NCBI RefSeq assembly: GCF_000208745.1
Contig: NC_030853.1
Coordinates: 1,285,948-1,349,947 of the forward strand
DNA: 64,000 bases
Direction: 5' to 3'
From: Theobroma cacao
Taxonomy: Eukaryota; Streptophyta; Magnoliopsida; Malvales; Malvaceae
The translations under genes and the position numbers were made by a program. Positions 45,386-55,036 of this stretch are shown one piece after another. Position 1 is the stretch's first letter; the number at the start of each line of letters is the position of its first letter. A model generated the notes under the pieces. That model was not told where the DNA came from. It worked only from the letters and a program-made list of their open reading frames with translations, and searched no databases.

Positions 45386-47013
45386 CAACAAGTAAAATAT
45401 ATCTTGACCTTGGAAACCTTCATAACTTGAGCCATATGTCTTTGATGTTTTTGTTTTATATATTGCTGTTCAGACCTTGGCAAGCTCTCGGGAGTGTTAT
45501 TCGATCTGGCACTTGATTCCTGTCGGGGTTGTCTTTGTTCCATTGTTGGTCCTTTGGTCATGGTTCTGGCATATCCCACTATGTTTGGAAACTTTGTCCT
45601 TAATTGCTCTAGATTACAATAAAAATTTGTCTTGCCTGTGAAAAAGAATGGTACTTTTTTATCATTCAAGATTGGCTTAGGAGGCGTGCTCATTTCAAAT
45701 GAAGTCATGAAAACTACCTGGCCCATGCATTGCACATGGTATCAACTATCTACTAATTTTACATATAAAATACACACTAGATTACCTCAATTGTCTTGTG
45801 ATCATGTCAACTCATCGATCATATATTACGTGAGTAAAAAAACCACTTAATGTCGAGTCTAACGACGATTAAATTTCCGTTAAAGTTAAGAAATTGTTTA
45901 AAACTAAATCAAAATTTAAAAATTCATTTGAATATAATAAAAAGTGAAAAATTAATTTAATTCAAAAAGAGTTGTTTTAGAGTTTAAACCTTAGATTTAA
46001 AAATAATTTGCTGCACCCAAAGTTCATTATTTATAACTAATTAATTTCTCAGCCTTTTGACAATTGAGGCAGCAAAGTCTTGGTAATGAAAATTCAGTGA
46101 GGCTTAAGGCGCAAGTTGTTTGCCTTAAATTATCATCATTCACTCACTGAATGACAGGGTGGTTCTCCTCTTTTCCTCATTATATAATTAATAATCTTAC
46201 TATTACTTTTTCATTTTAGCTTCAAGAATTAAGTTGTATATATGGCATTAAAATCTCTCACCACCTGTCATTAAAAGGCTTGAGAAGGTATGCGTACACT
46301 AGAAAGTAGAAATCCATGATATTGTATTGAATGAGAGGGCAAAAAGTAGCAAGCAATCCCAATCATGGTAGCTCCCTACTCCACTTTTGTTTTTCCTCCA
46401 TTTTCAATCTGATCCATTGTTTCCCTGTCTACCCCACCAATGCATGCTTCATCCCTCGTGTAAATAGATGCATATGCAAAGAGTGTAGTTGTGAGTACAA
46501 ATGTGGTCTCTTGGTAGCCCTTATTCTTCTTTAGAAGAGGAAAATTTAGTTCTTCCATGTGTTAGGCCTTAATTAAGACTGCCTGATCATTCATTAGGTC
46601 GACCATGGGATTGAATCTTTTCTCTTTGTCTGAAGAAAGGTGAGGGAGACCCCCTTTCTCTCCGGGAATGGGTGGGGAGCAACAATCATTTTGAGACATT
46701 TTTTCTTTTCACAAAACATCATCTCACATGATGCCTTTTTATGAGACCTCATTGCACGTTTGGTGCAGCCCAAATCATGATTTGTTCTTGTCTTCTCTTG
46801 CCACTTTGAAGTTGAGTTTTCCATCTCTTCTAGCAAAAGATTGTTTGATTTATAAGCTACACCCTTTTTTCCCCACTTTTCAAAGAACCTTTTTTTGAAT
46901 TTGAATACATCGAATCTCATAAGGTTTTTGGTTCAAAATAGTCGGCAGCATTTAACTCATTTGAAAGGGTTTTAAATGCTTTAATCTCAAGTCTTAATTG
47001 CTCCCGTGGTTTC
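43639..47013. other. CYP724B upstream region and spacer
   Basis: 3.4 kb without a recognisable gene. The P450 leader is very short before AT-rich sequence. Items seen: repeated CCCACATT motifs at 44095-44145 in a block that looks like a dispersed repeat, and a (TACA)n(TA)n microsatellite at 45330-45381. A low-AT stretch lies at 44630-45130 with short overlapping frames, none convincing. A further stretch at 46330-46920 also holds only short frames without domains. Confidence 0.4.
45330..45381. repeat. (CATA)n(TA)n compound microsatellite
   Basis: Five CATA units followed by roughly fifteen TA units in spacer sequence. Confidence 0.9.
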
Positions 47014-48252
47014 TAGGGATGTCAACGGGTACTCCATTATAGGGTACCCGCGGGTACCCTACCCGGTTACACCGGGTTAGAGTACTCTATAAAAGGGTTC
47101 GAGTAGTGATTTTACTACCCCAATTGGATTCGAGTAGGGTTCGAGTACCACCCCTTGGATACCCGTTACCTGAACTCGATTATTATTTATGAACATTTTT
47201 ATTATTATTTTAATAATTAAATTAAAAATTTACAATTTCTATAAACTTTACAAGCAATTTTTTTTGTTAAAAACTAACAAATATATGAAAAGTATGATTA
47301 CTCTAATTATTAATATGATGACATTAATATATTTTAAATTAAAAAAATTATTAGATTGTTAATTATGTTTAAATNCAAATATATGAAAAGTATGGTTACT
47401 CTAATTATTAATATGATGACATTAATATATTAAACTAAAAAATTATTAGATTGTTAATTTGAATATTATATCATATTATAAAGGAATATAATTACTATTA
47501 TATATATATACTTTTAATATACATATATTTGCTTTCTATTTTGTGTTAACATTACAAAAATTATGACTTATAAAATTATTAATTATAATATATATATCAT
47601 TATTTATATAATATTATAATATATATACTTAAAGAAAGCTTTTGAGATTAGAATAGTTTTGGAACCTAAATGTTTTTTTTTAATTTCATGAAATTAAGAA
47701 CAAATCTTTATAATTAATTAAATTAATTCATGAAACTATTATTATTAATTAACTAGTAATATCTTTTAATATATATAGTTTATATATTGTGTTAATTTAT
47801 AAGAAATATAATTACTATTTTATATATTAAAATATTTTTTATATATGCGTGTGTGTATATATATGTACTTTAAATATAAATATATTTACTTTTTATTTTG
47901 TATTAACATTACAAAAATTATAACTAATAAAATTATTAATTACAGTATATATACATTTGTTTATATAAACTTATAACATATAAATATAAAGAGGAGTTAT
48001 CATATTAGAAAAGTTAATTGGATAATTGGGTACCAATGAAGAAAATTTTAATAATGTTTTTATTTAATTGGATATTTAAACAGGGTTAAGGTAATTATAG
48101 GGTAGTAGGAATGTATTAGGGTTAGGGTTAGGGTTAGGGTAGTAATTTTTAAATGATTCGGATAGTTAATCGGGTTAGGGTAGTTAATTTTTAATAGGGT
48201 TAGAGTTCGGGTACCTCGAAATTATAGTGTACCCGACCCGTTGCCATCCCTA
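47014..48252. mobile_element. Non-autonomous hAT-type DNA transposon, 1239 bp
   Basis: Terminal inverted repeats TAGGGATGTCAACGGGT at the left and the inverse of TAGGGATGGCAACGGGT at the right, with an identical 8-bp target-site duplication GTGGTTTC on both sides (47006-47013 and 48253-48260). TAGGGATG ends with 8-bp duplications are the hAT superfamily pattern. The inside is almost purely AT and has no transposase frame, so mobility would need a transposase in trans. It holds a direct duplication of about 100 bp (47277-47375 against 47376-47460, joined near an n) and a second pair around 47510-47600 and 47864-47960. The subterminal region has multiple GGGTTAGGG and GGGTACC motifs. Confidence 0.92.
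48116..48139 (+). repeat. (TTAGGG)4 run inside the hAT element
   Basis: Four perfect TTAGGG units. It sits among other GGGTTAGGGTAG and GGGTTAGAG subterminal motifs of the transposon and is the 6-bp unit, not the plant TTTAGGG. It therefore looks like local expansion of a subterminal motif rather than telomere sequence. Confidence 0.85.
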
Positions 48253-48473
48253 GTGGTTTCATCACCTTAAAGTGCGTTTGATGCTTTACAATATAACGTG
48301 ATTACAAGAAATAATGGTAAATCAATATTTTTTACTTCGCCAAGCAAGTGATAAAAGTAACATTACGTACCCTGATTTTTTATGGTAAGGTGATTTTCTC
48401 TACTAGGCTTAATGGAATGTTACATTATATTGATTTTTTTTTCTCTTGCCAAACATTGTAAAGTAATTTTAGA

Positions 48474-48949
48474 TATAATATCTAAAAAAAACTCTTAAAT
48501 TATTTAGAAAAATTCAATAAATCCTTATTCTTTTATTACCTTCAATCAAACCTTTGTATTTCTATTTTGAATTAAATAAGTTTTTATATTTTTAAGATAA
48601 GCCAAATACATCCTTACAACTAATTGTTGACTTAATCAAAATGTCACTTGTTATTCTATGTCATCTGACGTTGACATAGTATGTTGATATGTTATAATTA
48701 TTGATGACGTAACATGTTAATGTGACATGATAGCATGACTATGAAATATTTTTCATCCTCCACATCAGTGCTATGTAATGAGTATAAAACAATAAGTAAC
48801 TTTTTTGACTAATGATAATTAGTCAATTATTATTTATAAGAGTTTATTTGACTCAAAATAAAAGATAGAAGCTTAATTAAATATAATAAAAGAATAAGAA
48901 TTTATTTAAATTTTTTTAAATAGTTTAGAAATTTTTTTGATCATTATGT
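48474..48949. repeat. Foldback/MITE family copy D
   Basis: Begins ATAATATCTAAAAAAAACTC and ends TTTTTTTGATCATTATG. The arms are inverted repeats about 150-190 bp long: TTTGTATTTCTATTTTGAATTAAATAAG in the left arm against GACTCAAAATAAAAGATAGAAG in the right. The centre carries GATGACGTAACATGTTAATGTGACATGATAGCATGAC, then CCTCCACATCAGTG. It lies about 220 bp after the hAT element. Confidence 0.75.
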
Positions 48950-50206
48950 CATAATTTTACCACTCACATTACCTCGTACCAAATGTCTCCTAAAAGCAAA
49001 ATGGGTTTTCTCTTTCTTTTAACTTAAGCAATAGCTTAATAGTAATAATAGCATAGAACTAATTTTTTTGTAAAATCATTCGGAATTCAAACACCCTTTT
49101 ATCCAACTCAAGCATTAAAAGCAGAGAAAAAGACTGTGCTGCAACTCCAAAAAAAAAAAGAGTTTTGATTGTTGTTCTCTCAAATCAATTAATTATCAAA
49201 CTAGGGGCCTTTATGACTTGAGCCCATTAGTGGGGCTGGTAAATGATCATAAAAAAGCCCAATATGGGGCCCATTATGACCCAAGTTCTGTGGGCTTCAA
49301 ATGGATGTCTGGAAGTGTTTACACCCACAAATCACCAAGCTTTTCTGTAATCATCTGAATGTGTTTCGCATGGAAAGTCCAACTCAGGAAAACATGGAAC
49401 AAGTTTCAGATTCCTGAAAACATATGCTCGCTATCCACGCAAAAGAATATGTAAACCAATCTTCTTCACTTCATTGAATATAACTACAGGAAATATTTAT
49501 ATGGACAGGAAGCTTCAGGTCCCGTGACAGAGCTCAAAACAGGGAAACAAAATGATCCTGAAAGAGGAGCAGAAAGTTTCTATTGCGGAGAAATAATGGA
49601 AAGAGCAGTTGCCAGGGAGAGGCAAACCATTTTGAGAATACACGAGACATGCATTAGGAGCTCTTCGTCCTTGTAATCAGCAGCAGCAGCAGCCTGCAGG
49701 CAACCATAAGAGGAAATGGGTCATAAGGAAGGAGCCTTCCAAAGCCTGAAAGCTATGGTAGTAGCCTGGAAAAGTTTGTAGAGTTCTGCCGATTTGCAAC
49801 CACATATTTCATTTGGGAATGGCATTGATAAGTGGCTGCTAAATCATCAATTGACTTCCCCAATCTGTCGTTCCTCTGCTATAACTACATGAACGATTAT
49901 TGAACTTTCCACCCCTTTGCCATGAAATGTGTCTTTCTTCAGAAAAAGCATTAAATGTCCTCCCAGTCAAACTCCTATTAATTAAGCTCCCCTTGCATTT
50001 CACAAACAAACAATTAGCGTATTAATTAAGACTTCTCTCTCTCTCTGACATTTGATTCTATCTGTGACTTAACCTTTGATTAGATAGGCAAATCTATCAA
50101 AGCTTGTTGCTAATTAATACTGCTACTACACACTCTCAAGCAAAGTCCGTCCACATTGACCGAGTTCCCAGAGCAGGATTGTCGACAACCATTCTCATTC
50201 ACTGTT
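48950..50206. other. Spacer upstream of the neprosin gene, including a promoter duplicate
   Basis: Contains the left copy (49189-49444) of a segment also found at the start of the methyltransferase gene at 52.3 kb. The rest, 49445-50206, is unassigned leader/promoter sequence with CTCTCTCTCTCTGAC at about 50032 and no clear gene. Confidence 0.5.
49189..49444 (+). repeat. Duplicate of the methyltransferase promoter and first seven codons
   Basis: Aligns with 52306-52530 in the same orientation. Shared blocks include AGTGTTTACA, CCAAGCTTTTCTG, GGAAAGTCC and CATATGCTC. The ATG at 49424 matches the methyltransferase start at 52510 and the next codons read MLAIHAK against MLPIHAK, but the frame closes after 17 codons. 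It is therefore a promoter-plus-start stub, not a gene. Confidence 0.8.
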
Positions 50207-51826
50207 ATGGCCTCGTACTTGTTGCTAGTAATTCTCATACATTCTTCACCATTTCTTTCACAAGCCAAACAAAACGGCATCGATTCCTTCAAATGTGTGA
50301 ATATATACCAACAACCAGCTTTCAGTCATCGGAAACTTAGACATCACAAACTTCAGGTACTTGCTTCTGCCTCCGAGCCTTGTTTATTATTACTGGGTAA
50401 TATTGCCTGAAGTGCTAGCTTCAAGCAAATTACTAACACATTTGATATTTATGTTATTAGACGAAGCCAAATATACCTCAGTTCCCAGGAGCTACATTTT
50501 CAAGATCAGATGTCAACAACGACCATGGCTGCCCCAAAGGGACAGTACCCATTCATGCTAACCCTTCAATTCACCCACAAAATGACATTAACAGTGGAGT
50601 AAAATATGTGCGTTATTGATTTCAATTAAATCTTATCTACTCCCCAACTGATATGATTAAAAACTTTTCATTGGCTGACTGAAATCCATTGCCCAAACTC
50701 TTCAGTTTGCAACAATTTCGACACCTCCAGGTGAGAAGACATATCGTGGAGGTGCAGCAATTATGGGAGTATTCAATCCTGTGGTAAAGCAGATGCAATC
50801 CAGTAGGGCTAATGTGTGGGTACAAAATGGTCCTACATCTGATTTAAACAGCATTGAAGCTGGCTGGGCGGTAAAGCCTCTCTCATACACAAGATTTGCA
50901 GATTAATACTCTTACTTGCTAATGTTTATAATTATATCTTCAATGTTAATCACAGGTGCATCCAAATTTATATGGTGACAATTATACAAGACTTACTGCA
51001 TATTGGACAGTAAGAATCTGAGTACTCCTTTTCCCTTCTTTTTTCCTTATTTGTAACCACAGCTGATGGAAATAACCTTGATCTAAATGAATTGAGTTGT
51101 AAATTTTACAGGCTGATGATTTTCGGACAACCGGCTGTTACAATTTACTGTGTCCAGGTTTTGTGCAAATAGATACTTCTGTATTCCTGGGTCAAGCTTA
51201 TCTGATTAATCTAGATCACCCAATGATGATTGAACAAATTGGAATTTTTCAGGTAATGCTCAATGTTCTTTCCTCTTGAATTTTGATACATGGTAGAATA
51301 CTGAACGAATAAGTATTGGAAGCCATCTTTCTGCCAGAAGTCTAGTTAGCATTAGAGTTCAGATTCATCAAACTGGTATGCTTACTACTTAAAACTGAAT
51401 CAAGAGTCTTTGTTTCTGGTGTAGGATAATGTGACTGGTAACTGGTGGTTAGTGACTCAAATGAACTACTTAATCATACCTGTGGGATATTGGCCAAAGA
51501 AGATTTTTACTTATTTAACTCTGGGGGCAGACGTTGTTAAATATGGTGGGACAACAAGTACTTACTTGCAGCAACTGGATAGGCCGCCAATGGGGAGTGG
51601 GAAGTATCCTGGCGATCTGGGGTGGGTGTTCGGTTTCTTTACGAGGATTCGATATGTGAATGATAGCTACAATCTGATTGATGCTGACCATAGAAAGATG
51701 AACAAGGTTTTGGATTCTGTTTGTTATGGTTTGATGTATTTTACTGCTGGAGGTGCCATGAAAGAAGCCATGAAGTTTGGGGGACCAGGTGGAACGCCTG
51801 ACAGATGTAAACAGTTGCCTCCATAA
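50207..51826 (+). CDS. Secreted neprosin-domain protein (DUF239/DUF4409), probable inactive glutamic peptidase
   Basis: Six exons: 50207-50356, 50461-50607, 50706-50870, 50956-51009, 51112-51252 and 51425-51826. They give 352 codons. The start MASYLLLVILIHSSPFLSQA is a signal peptide. The propeptide-like domain (CVNIYQQPAFSHRKLRHHKLQ) follows at once, so the part that usually precedes it (about 40-60 residues) is missing. The neprosin domain runs from KYRGGAAIMGVF-type sequence through SIEAGWAVHPNLYGDN and [22 protein letters not shown] to GNWWLVTQM, VGYWP and the C-terminal GGPGGTPDRCKQLPP. The first catalytic Glu (in IEAGW) is present. Where family members usually have WGGEV, this one reads YGGTT, so the second catalytic Glu appears lost. 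Upstream ATGs at 50156 and 50104 lie in the same or other frames but would bury the signal peptide. Confidence 0.88.
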
Positions 51827-52509
51827 CGAAGGAATTAAGAGAGCTGCAACTCTCGAGTAATAACCTCTGCTATGTACTAATTCATATTACAATGAACAAG
51901 CTTGGTACGTACAGTAAAAGATGCGAATGTCCTCAAGGATAGCCCTTTTGCAATCAATGTGTATATGTACCATCCTTATGAAACCAAGCATCGGATTTGA
52001 TTTTCGTTTCTCCACGTAAAAAAATATAGTTATATTTGTTGATTATAAAATAATTTATTAATCTTACGGATTAAGTAAGTTGAAATTTCACAAAAACTTC
52101 GTATCAAAATTGAATCAACATCAATGAACATTATTTAAGATATTACTCTCAATTGCCTTTACGGATCAACATTTATTAATTAGTGCAACTTGCTAGTAGA
52201 TCTACATTATTACAAATTAAGAACTTTACAAAAAGTCACATGAAACATATTTGGTTGATGCAAATTGTGACGCTATTAATAGAATTTGATAATAATATAA
52301 TTTATTTAATTCATTATCAAATATGGGCCTCTATGACATTGAACCCATCATATAAAAGCCCAACATGAGCAATTTTGACACAAGTTTTGTGGGCCCCTAA
52401 TGTTTATCTGCAAGTGTTTACAGCCACAAACCTCCAAGCTTTTCTGCAATCATATGAATCTGTTTCTCACGGAAAGTCCCCCTCAGGAAAAATTGGAACA
52501 GTTAAACAT
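51827..52509. other. Neprosin 3' flank and methyltransferase promoter
   Basis: 3' UTR to about 52000, then AT-rich spacer. From 52306 it carries the promoter copy shared with 49189-49444. The reading frame of the next gene stays open back to 52375, but without an ATG before 52510. Confidence 0.5.
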
Positions 52510-52530
52510 ATGCTCCCTATTCACGCAAAA
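52306..52530 (+). repeat. Right copy of the duplicated promoter segment (functional position)
   Basis: Partner of 49189-49444. It runs into the intact methyltransferase gene, so this is probably the original and the left copy the derived stub. Confidence 0.8.
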
Positions 52531-53518
52531 CCCAAGCCATGGCACCCCTCCATTGCAGCAAATCCACAAACTTCCTCTCCTCTTCGGTTCAAAACCAGGC
52601 TTCTTCCACTTAAAATTTCTAGCACTTTGAATGAAAACGAGGAAGCAAACCATTACAAAGCAGGTAGAATCAAACGCCTGGTGCTTACCAATGAAGGCAG
52701 AACCAAACTCAACACGTTTCCTGACAGGGAATTCTATGCTTTTCCGCGCTTCGTGACTCATGTTGATGATGGCTTCATTGCCACATTGACAGATTTGTAT
52801 AGGGAGCGATTAAGGCCTGGCTCGGAGATTCTTGATATCATGAGCTCATGGATTAGTCATCTGCCAAAGGAAGTTGTGTACAAAAGAGTGGTTGGACATG
52901 GACTTAATGCTCAGGAGCTTGCCAAGAACCCTAGGCTGGATTACTTCTTTGTCAAGGATCTAAACCAGGATCAAAAACTTGAGATGGCAGATGGAAGTTT
53001 CGACGCCGTGCTATGCACTGTTAGTGTACAGTACCTTCAGCAACCTGAGAAGGTGAGCTGATGTTATTTTGTTTATCAGAACATGAAGTTTATATAGGAA
53101 TCAATGAAAGGGGTCTGAAGTCTGAACTGACCAAGTTCATGATTACTCGTTCTAGGTATTTGCAGAAGTTTTTCGGGTGCTTAGGCCAGGAGGGGTATTC
53201 ATTGTAAGCTTTAGCAATAGACTATTTTATGAGAAAGCCATCAGTGCCTGGAGAGATGGAACTGCATATGGTCGTGTACAACTGATTCTGCAGTATTTCC
53301 AGTGCATCGAAGGATTTACGCAGCCAGAAGTGATCCGAAAATTACCAACTGCTGCTAATGCTCAAGATGACAAATCACCATTCAGTTGGTTCATGAAGTG
53401 GCTCGGATTGTTTTCTGGTTCAGACCCTTTTTATGCCGTCATAGCTTACAAGAACTTCAAACCTGTATATGAATGTGATGAAATTCTTCATTCAGCTAGA
53501 TTGTGTGACTCAAGATGA
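52510..53518 (+). CDS. SAM-dependent methyltransferase-like protein (class I, probably plastid-targeted)
   Basis: Two exons, 52510-53052 and 53156-53518, giving 301 codons. The start MLPIHAKPKPW is followed by a Ser/Pro/Arg/Lys-rich leader without acids until about residue 40, which suggests an organelle transit peptide. The core reads REFYAFPRFVTHVDDGFIATLTDLY, EILDIMSSWISHLP (motif I region, but without the usual GxGxG loop), VVGHGLNAQELAKNP, then the strand-5 region GSFDAVLCTVSVQYLQQPEKVFAEVFRVLRPGGVFIVSFSN, typical of class I methyltransferases. The ILDIMSSW-SHLP variant of motif I is seen in a conserved but poorly studied group that I recognise only as plant and bacterial methyltransferase-like proteins. 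The substrate is unknown. Its 3' end abuts a copia LTR fragment. Confidence 0.8.
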
Positions 53519-53559
53519 ATCTAAAGAAACCAAGAAAAAAGCTAGAAAAAAAACGAGAG

Positions 53560-53725
53560 AGAAAACCATGTGTATTTGTAACTCTAAACTGTTATATCTC
53601 TCGACTAATGAATCCTTTACTGAAATTCAGTATTTATACATGTCCCCAATGACAATGGTTAACTGCTAACTACAGTTAATATCATTAACTATAATTTAAT
53701 TAAATTAAGGTATGACCTCTTTACA
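53560..53725 (-). repeat. Short copia LTR (3' LTR remnant)
   Basis: On the minus strand, a polypurine tract GAGGGGGAG (53726-53734) is followed directly by TGTAAAGAGG, the expected start of a 3' LTR. It contains a TATA-like TATAAATAC at about 53630-53640. The far end is uncertain: a TG...CA boundary near 53560-53570 is possible. It overlaps the expected 3' UTR of the methyltransferase gene. Confidence 0.55.
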
Positions 53726-54607
53726 CTCCCCCTCAAGATGTTTATATATGTTTAAAATACACATCTTGCTAAGCAAAAACTGAAAATCCCCAGGTAATAA
53801 TGCCTTCGCAAAGAAGTCTGCTAGCTGCATCTTCGTCGGCACATATTTCGGTTGAATCAAACTAGCAATCACCTTTTTTCTAACAAAGTGACTGTCCACT
53901 TCAATACACTTGGTTCTCTCGTGGAAAACATGATCTTTGCATATGCTCAATGCTAACTGATTATCACAAACATCTCCACAGCACCTACATGTTCAAAGCC
54001 AAAGTCTTTAGCAAGAATAGAAGCCAAATGACTTCACTGCTAGTAGTAGGGATAGCTCTGTATTTAGCTTTTATTGAACTCTTGGCCACAACAGTTTACT
54101 TCTTGGATTTCCAATTCACTAAAGAGTTACCAAGAAAGATTACAAACCATGTTACTGGCTTCCTTGTTGTAAGGCATCCTACCCAATCACTGTCACAATA
54201 TGCCTTTATCTACATTAGTTGCAGATAAGAGAAGTATGCCAAGTCCCGGTAAATACTTCAAAATTCTGTAAGTAGCTTGTAGATATAGGCTTCTCCAGGA
54301 ACTAAGATAAAATTTGTACTACACATACAATGTTCGGCCTAGTAAATGTCTAATATGGTAGTTTTCCTACCAATTGTTTATATATCAAACTATTTTCCAG
54401 CAAATCAGAATTTTTAGCATTGGATATTTTGTGATTGTAATCAATTGGTGTAAATGTAGGCTTTGCTGCTAGTAGATCATGTTTTCCAATTAAATCCAAA
54501 GCATATTTCCTTTGACACAATAGAATCCCTTTGTGTGATCTAGTAATTTCTATCCCAAGAAAATATTTTGGCTTTCCAAGATCCTTCAACTTAAAATTAG
54601 ATCTCAA
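53705..54607 (-). mobile_element. Decayed Ty1/copia pol fragment (RT end plus RNase H)
   Basis: Minus strand. From 54607: FKLKDLGKPKYFLGIEI and LLCQRKYALDLIGKHDLL (end of the reverse transcriptase), then with stops and frame breaks RLLRYLK, DSDWVGCLTTRKPVTWF and LGNSLVNWKSKK (RNase H). It ends with VFHERTKCIEVDSHFVRKKV and TKMQLADFFAKAL, then the polypurine tract. gag, protease, integrase and the 5' LTR are not present in the window. Clearly inactive. Confidence 0.9.
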
Positions 54608-55036
54608 AAACTATTTTGAAATGTTTATTAATGGTTGTGATTGCATCAACAAAGACGATTGAAATTTCGCACGAAGTACGGCATTATAGGCTTCATTTAG
54701 GGTTGGGAATGACTTCAATAACAAAATCTATGACCTTAGTTATGAGTATGAACTATTCAATCCATTTAGAAATCAAAAAACATGATCCATTGATACAAAT
54801 AAGTAAATTTCTTATAATAGTTCTATTTACATCTGTCACAATCACAATAAGGTAAAGGTCTATAATTATGTAATTATGTTCGGGTTGTACTACACTGTGA
54901 ATGTGCAAGCATTTTGGCTTTCTCAACTGCTTCTACATGGTAATATAATCTCCATAGTGTTACATTTTTCTGCAAGACATAGTCCTGGAACAGATTAGAC
55001 ATTCTCAAATAACTCAAAAAACCATATACCTTACAG
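54608..55036. other. Spacer between copia remnant and NET-domain gene
   Basis: AT-rich. It probably holds older copia sequence and the 3' UTR of the next gene on the minus strand. No feature was recognised. Confidence 0.4.

Noticed and set aside
48116..48139. Interstitial telomere
   Set aside because: Wrong unit length for plants, only four units, and located inside a hAT element with related subterminal motifs.
52375..52509. Upstream extension of the methyltransferase frame
   Set aside because: The frame is open but begins at TTG and has no ATG before 52510. The duplicated copy at 49.4 kb supports the ATG at 52510 as the original start.
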